From contig NZ_CP025746.1 of the NCBI RefSeq assembly GCF_004015185.1, forward strand, positions 2,249,776 through 2,313,775: DNA of 64,000 nt, in the 5' to 3' direction. This document shows positions 17,139 to 26,143 of this stretch, piece after piece (position 1 is the first letter of the stretch; every line of letters starts with the position of its first letter). The notes beneath the pieces were generated by a model. The model did no database searches. It was given only the letters and a program-made list of their open reading frames with translations, and was not told where the DNA came from. This DNA comes from Clostridium manihotivorum (lineage in GTDB: Bacteria > Bacillota > Clostridia > Clostridiales > Clostridiaceae). A program made the position numbers and the translations under genes.

Positions 17139-17657
17139 TTAAAACTTGTTATAAAAAACAGTCTCTGAAAGAGATTTTCTTTTTTCATGATTGGGGTGTG
17201 GCTTTGAATCAGCACTTGGATAACCTAATGGGAAGATGCATACTGGAACCAAGTTTGCAGGTATATTAAACACTTTCATTACTGCTTCTGGATCGAAATG
17301 ACCAACCCAAGTGGTTCCAAGGCCAAGTTCAGCAGCTTGAAGCATCATATGGGTTGCGACGATACTACCATCAATATCTGTATGAGTTTTTTCATCATAC
17401 TTACGTTTCCAAGCTTCGTTTTTATCAGCACATACAATAAGGGCCATAGGAGCATTGAAAGAGTAAATTGTACAATCCTTTAGCTTTGCAACAGCCTCAT
17501 CACTTTCTATGACTAAAATTCTTTGAGGTTGAAGGTTTGCTGCTGTTGGAGCTAACCTTCCTGCTTCTAATATAAGATTAAGTTTTTCTTTTTCTACCTT
17601 TTTTTCATCAAAGCTTCTTACAGAATGTCTTTCTTTTACAAGATCAATAAAGCTCAT
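17139..17657 (-). CDS. Nitroreductase-family flavoprotein
   Basis: 172 residues, short for a full NADH oxidase/nitroreductase but typical of the compact clostridial type. ERHSVRSF near the N-terminus and GRLAPTAANLQPQRI bind FMN phosphate. GLGTTWVGHF and FPLGYP complete the fold. It should form a dimer that reduces nitro- or quinone-type compounds with NAD(P)H; the natural substrate is unknown. The ATG at 17657 has GAGGAGG upstream. Monocistronic. Confidence 0.93.
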   Translation of the reverse strand: MSFIDLVKERHSVRSFDEKKVEKEKLNLILEAGRLAPTAANLQPQRILVIESDEAVAKLKDCTIYSFNAPMALIVCADKNEAWKRKYDEKTHTDIDGSIVATHMMLQAAELGLGTTWVGHFDPEAVMKVFNIPANLVPVCIFPLGYPSADSKPHPNHEKRKSLSETVFYNKF

Positions 17658-17788
17658 AAAATACCTCCTCTTAATAATATATCTTAAACTCTTATTATAA
17701 TTTATCTACTAAAGAATTATATAGTAGTTTATTATAATAAATAAGTATGCACATTTTTGTTACATACTAACTTAGTGGTAAGTATATA

Positions 17789-17893
17789 TATAGGTATCTT
17801 TTACGAAAACTTAATTTATACATGTTCTATAATACCGGCTTCTGGGGATTTTGTGGCATGTATAAATTAATAGTTGAAGTTAGAACTCTTGGA
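17789..17893 (+). repeat. Dispersed nested palindrome, copy C
   Basis: The left end TATAGGTATCT is followed by TTTACGAAAACTTAATTT. The inner stem AATTTATACATG/CATGTATAAATT is perfect, and the core CCGGCTTCTGG is intact. The right end (AGAACTCTTGG) does not match its own left end and instead resembles the GGAACTC end of copy G, so the copy looks mosaic or mutated. The remaining ~250 bp up to 18144 show nothing identifiable. Confidence 0.8.
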
Positions 17894-18144
17894 TAATTTA
17901 TAACTCAACTATCTAAATTTATACATTACTGAAAATATATATCCTATTAAGGGGGAGTATAGATATACTACTTGGTATCGAAATACATTTAGATAAAGAT
18001 TGGCATATTTATATAAATGTTTCTTTTTATTTTAAGGATTGGAGTAGTATGTCTATGTGTACATCCATAAAATATAAACACTTATCATAATTATAGATAT
18101 AGAGATAGATATAGGGTATTCAACTTATATTATTATCAGCTAAT

Positions 18145-18939
18145 CTATAAGAATAAAAGTAAGCTTATAGCCATTACAGCCATACCTGCAATAAGTCCAT
18201 ATATGTAGAGATTATCATCGCCATAATCTCTTGCAGCTGGAAGAAGTTCATTTAGTGATATAAATACCATTATTCCAGCTACTGCTGCGAAAATGATACC
18301 AAAGGTCAGATTATTTATAAAAGGCATAAGAATAAGATATCCAATTACAGCACCAAGGGGTTCAGACAGTCCAGAAATGAAAGAATACAAAAACGCTTTT
18401 TTTCTATCACCTGTAGCATAGTATATGGGTACAGATACTGATATACCTTCTGGTATATTGTGTATAGCTATAGCTACAGCGATTGGGATTGCTATAGAAG
18501 GTTTATGTATTCCAGAAATGAAGGTTGCGATGCCTTCAGGAAAGTTGTGGATAGCAATAGCCAGTGCGGTTAGGATACCTATTCGTAGAAGCTTTATATC
18601 TGAGTATCCGGTACTGTACTTAATATTATAGGCTGCAGCTGTGCTTTCTTCGCTTGGTATAAAGGTATCAATAAGGTATATAAGAAGCATTCCGCAAAAA
18701 AACGAAATTACTGTGAGCCAAGAACCAGCTTTTATTCCAATTTCAGAAGTTAAGGAATCTTTAGCGTTTACAAAAATCTCAACCATAGAGACATATATCA
18801 TGACTCCTGCAGAAAATCCAAGGCTTAAGGATAAAAACTTCGTATTTGTCTTTTTCGTAAAGAATGCCAAGGTGCTTCCTATGCCAGTAGATAGTCCGGC
18901 TAAAAGACTTAAACTGAAAGCAAATAATATATTATTCAT
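18145..18939 (-). CDS. zupT: ZIP-family metal transporter
   Basis: 264-residue inner-membrane importer of divalent metals (zinc, iron, manganese in relatives). About eight hydrophobic helices are visible. The metal-binding signatures HNFPEGIA and HNIPEGIS lie in helices 4 and 5. I place the start at the ATG at 18939, with a GGAGG complement at 18946-18950. An in-frame extension to 19056 exists but lies within the IS element and has no support. The insertion 19 bp upstream separates the gene from its native promoter, so expression may depend on the IS. Confidence 0.92.
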   Translation of the reverse strand: MNNILFAFSLSLLAGLSTGIGSTLAFFTKKTNTKFLSLSLGFSAGVMIYVSMVEIFVNAKDSLTSEIGIKAGSWLTVISFFCGMLLIYLIDTFIPSEESTAAAYNIKYSTGYSDIKLLRIGILTALAIAIHNFPEGIATFISGIHKPSIAIPIAVAIAIHNIPEGISVSVPIYYATGDRKKAFLYSFISGLSEPLGAVIGYLILMPFINNLTFGIIFAAVAGIMVFISLNELLPAARDYGDDNLYIYGLIAGMAVMAISLLLFL

Positions 18940-18973
18940 TAAATATCCTCCATTTAAATATAATAATCTCTCG

Positions 18974-19017
18974 GAATCTTTAAGCCTTGATTTATCTGGC
19001 TTAAAGATTCCTTTTTT
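18974..19017 (+). terminator. Terminator just inside the IS left end
   Basis: AATCTTTAAGCC pairs with GGCTTAAAGATT (loop TTGATTTATCT), followed by a T6 run on the plus strand. It would stop outside transcription from reading into the transposase gene, a common IS safeguard. Confidence 0.8.
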
Positions 19018-19060
19018 ATTGAAATCCCCCACTTTTTTGTTAAAAGCACTTGACAAAAAT

Positions 19061-19112
19061 ATCGAAAAATGCGGCGCTACGCGCCCCTTAAATATAAGGT
19101 ATATTTTTCGAT
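19061..19112 (+). promoter_or_regulatory. Inverted repeat in the transposase leader
   Basis: ATCGAAAAAT (19061-19070) and ATTTTTCGAT (19103-19112) are perfect inverted repeats. They flank GCGGCGCTACGCGCC and end 16 bp before the transposase ATG. TTGACA at 19050-19055 is a possible -35. The hairpin could limit transposase translation or be a protein-binding site. Confidence 0.5.
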
Positions 19113-19127
19113 TGGAGGAGATTTTTA

Positions 19128-20611
19128 ATGTTACCTGTTTACTCTGGCGGCCATTCCGCCTATCAAAAATTTGTTGTTGAAATGCTTCGTAAATATTATC
19201 CTAATCCGGATGCTATCGCGCGTTCTACCTGGGATATCATTGATCGTTTCTGGAACCTAGACCTCTCATATACTGAAATACATCTGAAAAATAAATATTC
19301 CATTTTCGGTCCGAAGCCGAGAAATCCTTCTTGTATGCATAGATCATATCTTTTATCTATTGATTTTAAAGTTACTTCAGTAACTGATTGGGTTGCACAA
19401 CTTAAGATCAACCCTCTTTATGCTATATTGAGCGGATTTGAAGTAGGCGACACTCCTGGTGTTGGTACTTTTTATGACTTCTTTAGCCGCTTATGGGATT
19501 CTGATAATAACAATCTTTCATCTCAGTTACAACCTTTAAAAACTTCTGTAAAAAAACCTAAAAAGAAAGGTTTAAAAGCTGATCCAGTTGAAAAGACAAC
19601 AGTAGAACAACTATTAAAAGAATTACAAGGAGTATCTTTTTTAAGTGATGAACAACCTTATAGTTCCCTTTTTAATTTATATAAAAATGAGTTTCTTAAT
19701 CTTTCTATACAAAGGGACTGATCAATACAGAGAACTTAGCTCTTGCAGGTGATGGCACACCAGTCGCTACCTCTGCAAGAGAACGAAAACACCGTGTATG
19801 TGATTGTATTTCCAAAGGTATTACTGACTGTACTTGCGATAGATTCTTTTCTCAGCCTGACTGTGACATCGGCTGGGATTCATCAAGAGACTGTTTTTAT
19901 CATGGATATGATCTCTACATGTTTGTTGCATCTGATTCTGATAGTGATCTTCCAGTATTCCCTTTGTTTGGGCCAGCCTCAAGGCATGACTCCCATGGAT
20001 TTCTCCATGCGTTTTTTCGCATGAAAAGTTTACTTCATGACTTTAAAATAGACAAAATTATTCTCGACTCTGCTCATGATGCCATGCCATTTTATGAATA
20101 CTTCAAGCAAGAAGGAATAACTCCGTTTATTGACTTGAATGAGAAACGTGGCATCAAAGTTAAATATAAAGATGATTTTATCATTGGTAAAGATGGTATT
20201 CCCGTCTGCAAAGCAGGCCGTAAGATGAATCGTGATGGTGTTGAAAAAAAGAAACACCGTATCAAATTCCATTGTCCTCTAACAAGTAGAAAGTATGGAT
20301 GTTCCTGCGAACACCCTTGTTCTGATTCCAAATACGGGAGAACGGTGCATCTGGCAATGAAAGATAATCCAAGATTGATAAACATCCCACCAAGGGATAG
20401 TAAAGAATGGAAAGTAGAATATAATTCAAGAACTTCCGTAGAACGTTCTAATAAACGACAAAAAATAGACTTTCTATTAGAAAGCGGCAGACACCGCTCT
20501 ACTAAGATGTGGTACTGCCGCCTCTATAACATCTTGATGCTACAACATCTCGATGCCTGGGATCTGCCTTTTGAGTCAGATCTCAAAAAATTGATTTTGC
20601 AAGCCGCTTAA
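19128..20611 (+). pseudogene. DDE transposase split by a frameshift
   Basis: The N-terminal frame (19128-19721, 197 residues, good GGAGGAG site) and C-terminal frame (open from 19700 to 20611) overlap. Restoring one base near 19712 (ACAAAGGG to ACAAAAGGG) gives a continuous protein of about 494 residues that reads ...SIQKGLINTENLALAGDGTPV. Candidate catalytic residues are in LAGDGTPV (Asp), IILDSAHD (Asp) and TSVERSNKR (Glu), all intact. No canonical slippery heptamer is visible, so a one-base loss is more likely than programmed frameshifting. It probably gives no active transposase. Confidence 0.85.
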
Positions 20612-20778
20612 TCAATACATAATTATTTTAAAACATAGCGGCAGCTATGTCTATTAGTTATGCTCATTTTTATTAATATTCCACATTCTCTGTAAATCTT
20701 TGGATAATATTCACTTTTTAATGTACGCTACCCCGATAGGACTATAATAATCACTCATAATTCCGAGAGACTATTATA

Positions 20779-21212
20779 CAAAAATAAATAATCATTAAAA
20801 AGTGAGTGGCTTATCAAGAGACTTGTCCAACTTTATGCAGCATGTAATTAATCTGAATAACTTATACATATAAATGCTTATCCCTAATAATGGCATTTAA
20901 TCTGAGCTCTACGTTTTATAGATATGAATTTTATCACTTAATTATGAGTAGCGATTAAATTAAAGGCTACATATTAGAATTTGTTGTAGTAAAGAACATT
21001 TATATATAAAGAAAAGCAGTTAACATAATTTTAGTATGGTAGCAGCTTTTGAATTTAAAAATACTTCGCTTGAATGAAACACTGATAATAAAAATGCAAT
21101 TTAAGTAATTAGGTCACATAAAAATAACTATTGCTGAGAATAATTAGATATAGTAATTTTTATAAAAATTTAGTTTTAAAAATGTTAATTTACAATATCT
21201 AAAAAGGAGGAC
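20779..21212. other. AT-rich intergenic region
   Basis: 434 bp between the IS right end and the ferric-reductase gene. It includes the former upstream region of zupT, now displaced by the IS. No gene, hairpin or repeat copy is seen; only the ribosome site AAAGGAGG before 21213. Confidence 0.5.
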
Positions 21213-22535
21213 ATGATGAAAAAACGTCTCGGATTAATCTTAATATTATTAAGCTTTATTATTACTTGGCTTTGCTGGATTCCAGAAAGATTAGCAAGCT
21301 CTATGTATGCTAATAGACAATACTCTCAGCTTATAGCATCTATAGCTCTGGTTGTGTTTACTTGGATAAATTATATATCTAGCAGACATAGATTAATTGA
21401 CAAGATATTTCATGGATTGGATAAATCCTATGCATATCATAAATATCTTAGTATCTTAGCAATTATCTTAATCTGGGGGCATGATTTAACATTGAAGACG
21501 GGAAGATCTTCTGGGGGAAAGCCTTCTGGATTTAAACCTCCTGCTGGCTTTGAAAGAGGGGGAGAGGGTGGTGGAAACATTCTTAGTATGTTTACAAATG
21601 GTAAACAGCTAGGTACTTTGAGCTTATATATTTTCACTGGACTTACTATATTTTTTCTAATTGCATATAAATTAGAATATGAAAAATGGAAACTTCTTCA
21701 CAAGCTTATGATAGTACCATATGTCTTTGGTGTAGTGCATTACTACTTAGATTCAGACTATCCTGTATTTGCTCTAAGTGCCTATAGTATATGGATGAAT
21801 ATAATGAATGCAATTGGAGTACTGTCGGCGGTATATAGTATCTGTATATATGAATATACAGCCTTTAGATACAAATACGAAGTAACTAGTGTTAAGGAGA
21901 TAGCTAAGGATACGTATGAGATAACTGGAACTACTAATGGCAAATCATTGCTTTATAAAGCTGGACAGTTTGCCTTTATGAAGGTGATTGGCAGAAAGAA
22001 GGGATTTCCATCTCACCCATTTACAATGAGCCAATCAGAAAAAATAGGGCAAATTCAGTTTGCAATTAAAGTATTAGGTGATCATACAAAGAAGCTTCAA
22101 AATAATATAAAAACAGGAGATACCATAGCCGTTGCTGGGCCACATGGTGCCTTTGATTATAGAGTAGAAACAAAAAGACAGTTATGGGTGGCAGGGGGAA
22201 TTGGTATAACCCCATTCAGAAGCTTTTTGCAGTCTGATATTCCAAATGAATATAATATAGATTTTTTTTATGCGTATAACAATGAGCAGGATGCACCATA
22301 TGCAAAAGAATTAGAAGATATTAAGTCTAAGAAGAATGTTAGGATACATCTATTAGACAGTTCTAAGAGTGGTTTTTTAGGTGTTGAGCATATTAGCAAA
22401 TACTTAAATAAAGATGAAACTGTAGAAGTATTTTTTTGTGGACCAAAGCCAATGAGAAAAAATATTGCAAAAGAATTAAAAAAAGAAAATTATAAAGTTA
22501 AAGAATTTCATTATGAACAATTCCAGTTTAAGTAG
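21213..22535 (+). CDS. Ferric reductase-like transmembrane flavocytochrome
   Basis: 440 residues. The N-terminal half has about six hydrophobic helices with paired His residues (HKYLSILAIILIWGHD and HKLMIVPYVFGVVHYY), as in the heme-binding ferric reductase domain. The C-terminal half is a ferredoxin-reductase-like module: HPFTMSQSE binds FAD, WVAGGIGITPFRS binds NAD(P)H and FFCGPKPMRK is the terminal motif. It should carry electrons from NAD(P)H across the membrane; the acceptor is unknown. It stands alone between the IS and the sugar locus. Two adjacent ATGs (21213, 21216) are possible starts. Confidence 0.9.
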   Translation: MMKKRLGLILILLSFIITWLCWIPERLASSMYANRQYSQLIASIALVVFTWINYISSRHRLIDKIFHGLDKSYAYHKYLSILAIILIWGHDLTLKTGRSSGGKPSGFKPPAGFERGGEGGGNILSMFTNGKQLGTLSLYIFTGLTIFFLIAYKLEYEKWKLLHKLMIVPYVFGVVHYYLDSDYPVFALSAYSIWMNIMNAIGVLSAVYSICIYEYTAFRYKYEVTSVKEIAKDTYEITGTTNGKSLLYKAGQFAFMKVIGRKKGFPSHPFTMSQSEKIGQIQFAIKVLGDHTKKLQNNIKTGDTIAVAGPHGAFDYRVETKRQLWVAGGIGITPFRSFLQSDIPNEYNIDFFYAYNNEQDAPYAKELEDIKSKKNVRIHLLDSSKSGFLGVEHISKYLNKDETVEVFFCGPKPMRKNIAKELKKENYKVKEFHYEQFQFK

Positions 22536-22670
22536 AAATCAAAGTACAGTTCATTTACTATGATATAATACTGCATTTTTGATAATTTAAGTTTGTAGTA
22601 ATATATTAATTGTGCTTATTTGACGGAATTTCTATATTTTGTTTTCAAAAATATTAGTTTAAAACCATAC

Positions 22671-22710
22671 ACATAGAAAGTTTTGCTAAGCTAATATGAT
22701 GGTTTTTATT
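22671..22710 (+). terminator. Weak terminator candidate
   Basis: AAAACCAT (22671-22678) pairs with ATGGTTTT (from 22699), with a T-rich tail and a long loop, 135 bp after the ferric-reductase stop. Confidence 0.45.
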
Positions 22711-22848
22711 TTATCTAAGTAAATGTTTTTATAATTTTTAATGATTTAATTATAATAATAAATAGAAAGTGTACATGCTATTTCTAGAGAATAGGAAATT
22801 ATGATGAAAACAGTCGATTAAAAATTGTATTTAATTCCGCTATATGGG

Positions 22849-22877
22849 TTGTAAACGTATAAAAATGATGATATATT
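22849..22877 (+). promoter_or_regulatory. Promoter of the oligosaccharide locus with overlapping cre-like site
   Basis: TTGTAA (22849-22854), a 17-bp spacer and TATATT (22872-22877). The -35 overlaps TGTAAACGTATAAA, which fits the CcpA cre consensus with one mismatch. This suggests catabolite repression of the transporter genes. Confidence 0.6.
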
Positions 22878-22892
22878 TATATTGTAGTGATT

Positions 22893-22916
22893 GGAAACGA
22901 TACCGATAACGATTCC
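22893..22916 (+). promoter_or_regulatory. LacI-family operator
   Basis: An imperfect 24-bp palindrome whose outer halves are GGAAACGAT and AACGATTCC, with CG steps placed as in LacI/GalR operators. It lies about 15 bp after the -10 element, where bound repressor would block transcription. The LacI-type gene at the end of the locus is the likely regulator. Confidence 0.65.
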
Positions 22917-22987
22917 GATTGCGTACATTATATCAACATCAAGTATATTTGATGGATTAAAAAATTATAAGGGGAGAGGGATTTATT

Positions 22988-24343
22988 ATGAAAAAGAAAT
23001 TGCTAGCTCTTGTAATGTGCGTTGCCGTAGGCTCCACTATACTAGCAGGATGTGGTGATAAGGGGAAATCATCTTCATCATCAAAGGAAATTTACTTTTT
23101 AAATTTCAAACCTGAAATCGCTCAAGTTTATGACAAAATTGCAAAGGATTATGAAAAGGAAAAGGGTGTTAAAGTAAAGGTTGTTACAGCAGCTAGCGGT
23201 ACTTATGAGCAAACTTTAAAGTCAGAAATAGCAAAATCTGATGCACCAACAATTTTCCAAATAAATGGTCCAGTAGGTTACCAAAACTGGAAGGATTACT
23301 GCTCAGATCTAAAAGATTCAAAGTTATACAGTACTCTTACTGATAAAACCTTAGCAGTAAAAAGTGGTGATGGAGTTTATGGAATTCCATATGCTATAGA
23401 AGGTTACGGAATAATTTATAATGATGCAATCATGAAAAAGTACTTCGCACTTTCTGACAAAGCAGTGTCAATAAGCTCAACAGCTGAGATAACTAATTAT
23501 GATACTTTCAAAAAAGTAGTAGATGATATGACTAAACATAAGGATCAACTAGGTATAAAGGGCGTATTTGCTTCTACTTCCTTAAAGTCTGGAGAACAAT
23601 GGAGATGGCAGACTCACCTTGCTAACGTACCTTTCTATTATGAATTTAAAGAAAATACTAAATATGACAGCCCGCTTTTAGCTGGTCTTGCAGCAGACAA
23701 GGTTGATTTTAAATACTCAGATAACTTTAAAAATATCTTTGACTTATATATAAACAACTCATGTACAGATAAGAAATTATTGGGAACTAAATCTGTTGAT
23801 GACTCCATGTCAGATTTCGCTTTAGGTAATGCAGCAATGGTTCAAAATGGTAACTGGGCTTGGGCACAGATTAAAGGTGTTAGTGGTAATACAGTTAAGG
23901 AATCAGATATTAAGTTCCTACCAATATATACAGGAGTTAGTGGAGAAGAGAATCAAGGTTTATGTATAGGTACAGAAAACTTCTTCGCGGTTAACAGCAA
24001 AGTATCAAAGGAAAAGCAACAAGAATCTCAAGATTTTCTTGAATGGTTATTCTCAAGTGATACAGGAAAGAAGTATGTAACAAATGATTTAGGGTTTATA
24101 GCACCATTTAATACATTTAGTGATAGTGAAAAACCATCAGATCCACTAGCTAAGGATGTATTGAGCTGGATGGCAAAAGGTAAGACAAACGTAGCTTGGT
24201 CATTTGCAGCCTTCCCAAGTGAAAATTTTAAGAATGCCTTTGGAGATGCGCTATTAGAGTATTCACAAGGAAGTAAATCTTGGGATGATGTTGTAAAGAC
24301 TGTTAAGGAATCATGGCAAACAGAAAAGGCAAATAAGAAGTAA
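22988..24343 (+). CDS. Sugar ABC transporter substrate-binding lipoprotein
   Basis: 451 residues. A signal peptide with lipobox LAGCG (Cys at about 22) is followed by a Ser-rich linker and a family 1 extracellular solute-binding fold. Internal landmarks (GIPYAIEGYGIIYND, MVQNGNWAWAQIKG, NFFAVNSKVSKEKQ) match carbohydrate binders of the maltodextrin/multiple-sugar type. It is the first gene of a locus with two permeases and a 4-alpha-glucanotransferase, so maltodextrin is the likely ligand. No ATPase gene is present, so a shared MsmX-type ATPase elsewhere is expected. Confidence 0.92.
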   Translation: MKKKLLALVMCVAVGSTILAGCGDKGKSSSSSKEIYFLNFKPEIAQVYDKIAKDYEKEKGVKVKVVTAASGTYEQTLKSEIAKSDAPTIFQINGPVGYQNWKDYCSDLKDSKLYSTLTDKTLAVKSGDGVYGIPYAIEGYGIIYNDAIMKKYFALSDKAVSISSTAEITNYDTFKKVVDDMTKHKDQLGIKGVFASTSLKSGEQWRWQTHLANVPFYYEFKENTKYDSPLLAGLAADKVDFKYSDNFKNIFDLYINNSCTDKKLLGTKSVDDSMSDFALGNAAMVQNGNWAWAQIKGVSGNTVKESDIKFLPIYTGVSGEENQGLCIGTENFFAVNSKVSKEKQQESQDFLEWLFSSDTGKKYVTNDLGFIAPFNTFSDSEKPSDPLAKDVLSWMAKGKTNVAWSFAAFPSENFKNAFGDALLEYSQGSKSWDDVVKTVKESWQTEKANKK

Positions 24344-24365
24344 GTATTGTAGTATAAATAATACC

Positions 24366-24402
24366 AATGGTGAGCTTAGAGAATTAACTCTGACTCACCA
24401 TT
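24366..24402 (+). terminator. Intercistronic hairpin between binding protein and permease
   Basis: AATGGTGAG (24366-24374) pairs with CTCACCATT (24394-24402), with an inner TTAGAG/CTCT pairing. The following sequence (TTAAAATTAAG) lacks a strong T tract. It probably stabilises the binding-protein message or gives partial termination, so that the binding protein exceeds the permeases. Confidence 0.65.
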
Positions 24403-24429
24403 TTAAAATTAAGAGTAGGAGAAGATAAC

Positions 24430-25272
24430 GTGGAAAAGATATTAAAAAAATATTTTCATATTTTTGCCCTTCCAACATTAATAGCGTTTTTAATAGCTTT
24501 TTTTGTACCATTTATACTTGGAATGTACTTATCCTTTACTGAGTTTACCACTGTAACTAATTCTAAATTTGTAGGACTTAGTAATTATGTGAAGGCATTT
24601 CATAATAAAGATTTTTTAAACGCATTGATTTTTACAGCTAAGTTTGCTGTGGTTTCGGTACTAACCATAAATATATTTGCTTTTATTTTAGCTTTATTTC
24701 TTACTAGAGGGTTGAAAGGCTCAAACATACTGAGATCAGCTTTCTTTATGCCAAACCTAATAGGTGGAATAGTTCTAGGTTATATATGGCAATTAATAAT
24801 AAACGGTGTGCTATATAAATTTGGAGTAACTATGACCTATGATCCAAAGTATGGTTTTTGGGGCTTAGTTATTTTAATGAATTGGCAAATGATAGGATAT
24901 ATGATGATAATCTATATCGCAGGTATACAGAATGTTCCAGAGGATTTGGTTGAGGCCGCAAAGATAGACGGCGCAGACTCTTTCAAGATACTAAGAAGTA
25001 TAAAGATACCTATGATTATGCCTTCTATAACAATATGCTTGTTTTTAACTATATCAAATTCATTCAAGCTATTTGACCAAAACTTAGCATTGACTGCAGG
25101 AGCACCAGCAAAGAAGACTGCTATGTTGGCTTTAGATATCTTTAATACCTTCTATGGTTCTGTAGGTGCAGAAGGTATAGGCCAAGCTAAAGCTGTAATG
25201 TTCTTCTTGTTAGTAGGAGTATTTGCATTTGCGCAGCTGGCGTTTACTAGGAATAGGGAGGTTGAGAGTTAA
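24430..25272 (+). CDS. Sugar ABC transporter permease, MalF type
   Basis: 280 residues with six hydrophobic helices and the inner-membrane-component signature EDLVEAAKIDGADSFKILRSIKIP (EAA loop, about 177-200), which docks on the ATPase. GTG start at 24430 with AGGAG 8 bp upstream. The stop overlaps the ATG of the second permease by one base (25272), so they are translationally coupled. It forms the channel with that partner. Confidence 0.93.
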   Translation: MEKILKKYFHIFALPTLIAFLIAFFVPFILGMYLSFTEFTTVTNSKFVGLSNYVKAFHNKDFLNALIFTAKFAVVSVLTINIFAFILALFLTRGLKGSNILRSAFFMPNLIGGIVLGYIWQLIINGVLYKFGVTMTYDPKYGFWGLVILMNWQMIGYMMIIYIAGIQNVPEDLVEAAKIDGADSFKILRSIKIPMIMPSITICLFLTISNSFKLFDQNLALTAGAPAKKTAMLALDIFNTFYGSVGAEGIGQAKAVMFFLLVGVFAFAQLAFTRNREVES

Positions 25273-26105
25273 TGAAAACTTCGAAGTTAAAGAATAGTGT
25301 AATAACCTTAATATTATTTGTTCTAGCGGTAGCATTTATAATACCTATTTTGATAGTACTTATGAACTCTTTTAAAGGAAAGTTATTCATTAGTGATACT
25401 CCATTTGTATTTCCTACAAGTAAAACTTTTATAGCATTAGAAAACTACACAAGCGGATTGGAAAAAACAGGCTTTTTGAAAGCTTTTGGATATTCATTGT
25501 TTATTACGGTTTCCTCTGTAGCGGTGATTGTAATATTTACATCTATGACAGGTTGGTATATAACTAGAGTTAAAACTAAATTGACTAAGGCAATGTACTA
25601 TTTATTTGTATTTTCAATGATTGTGCCATTTCAAATGGTTATGTTTACTACAACTAAGATTGCTAATATGCTTTACTTAGATAATCCAATCGGCATAATT
25701 GTTATATACCTTGGATTTGGATCAGGATTGTCTGTATTTATGTTTTCAGGCTTTGTAAAGTCAATTCCTTTAGAGATAGAAGAAGCTGCCTTAATTGATG
25801 GATGCAGCCCTATCCAAACATACTTTAAGGTCGTTTTTCCCGTATTGAAACCAATATCAATAACTGTAGCAATACTAAATGCTATGTGGATATGGAATGA
25901 TTATTTACTGCCATCTCTTCTGATTGGTAATGACTATAAGACTATACCATTAGCAATACAATACTTAAAAGGCGGATATGGTTCCATAGATATGGGTGCA
26001 ATGATGGCTATGTTAGTTTTAGCTATTTTACCAATAGTAATATTCTATTTTGCTTGTCAAAAGCACATTATCAAAGGTATTGCAGCAGGTGCTGTCAAGG
26101 GTTAA
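25272..26105 (+). CDS. Sugar ABC transporter permease, MalG type
   Basis: 277 residues with six hydrophobic helices. The EAA loop reads IEEAALIDGCSPIQTYFKVVFP (about 174-195). ATGA overlap with the upstream permease. It is followed after 38 bp by malQ. Partner of the MalF-type subunit for uptake of a (malto)oligosaccharide. Confidence 0.93.
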   Translation: MKTSKLKNSVITLILFVLAVAFIIPILIVLMNSFKGKLFISDTPFVFPTSKTFIALENYTSGLEKTGFLKAFGYSLFITVSSVAVIVIFTSMTGWYITRVKTKLTKAMYYLFVFSMIVPFQMVMFTTTKIANMLYLDNPIGIIVIYLGFGSGLSVFMFSGFVKSIPLEIEEAALIDGCSPIQTYFKVVFPVLKPISITVAILNAMWIWNDYLLPSLLIGNDYKTIPLAIQYLKGGYGSIDMGAMMAMLVLAILPIVIFYFACQKHIIKGIAAGAVKG

Positions 26106-26143
26106 AATAAAAAATAAAAATACTGTATAAAAGGAGGAAAAGT

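Larger units (their letters stand above)
18959..20778 (+). mobile_element. Insertion sequence, ~1.82 kb, with 19-bp terminal inverted repeats
   Basis: The left end TATAATAATCTCTCGGAAT (18959-18977) and right end ATTCCGAGAGACTATTATA (20760-20778) are inverted repeats with one mismatch. They bracket a single transposase gene. The outermost TATA occurs at both ends and could be a 4-bp target duplication instead of part of the repeat, which would shorten the repeats to 15 bp. Codon use and the GCGGCGCTACGCGCC leader are less AT-rich than the host genes, suggesting recent acquisition. I do not assign an IS family. Confidence 0.92.

Noticed and set aside
18940..19056. N-terminal extension of the ZIP transporter frame to 19056
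   Set aside because: The added codons lie within the IS left end and lack a ribosome site. The ATG at 18939 has GGAGG at the right distance and starts a typical ZIP N-terminus.
19700..19721. Programmed -1 frameshift in the transposase
   Set aside because: No X XXY YYZ slippery heptamer or A6G-type run is present at the overlap; a one-base loss is simpler.
19743..20024. 93-codon frame within the transposase region
   Set aside because: The overlapping frame that is open from 19700 carries the DDE residues and continues the transposase; this one is incidental.
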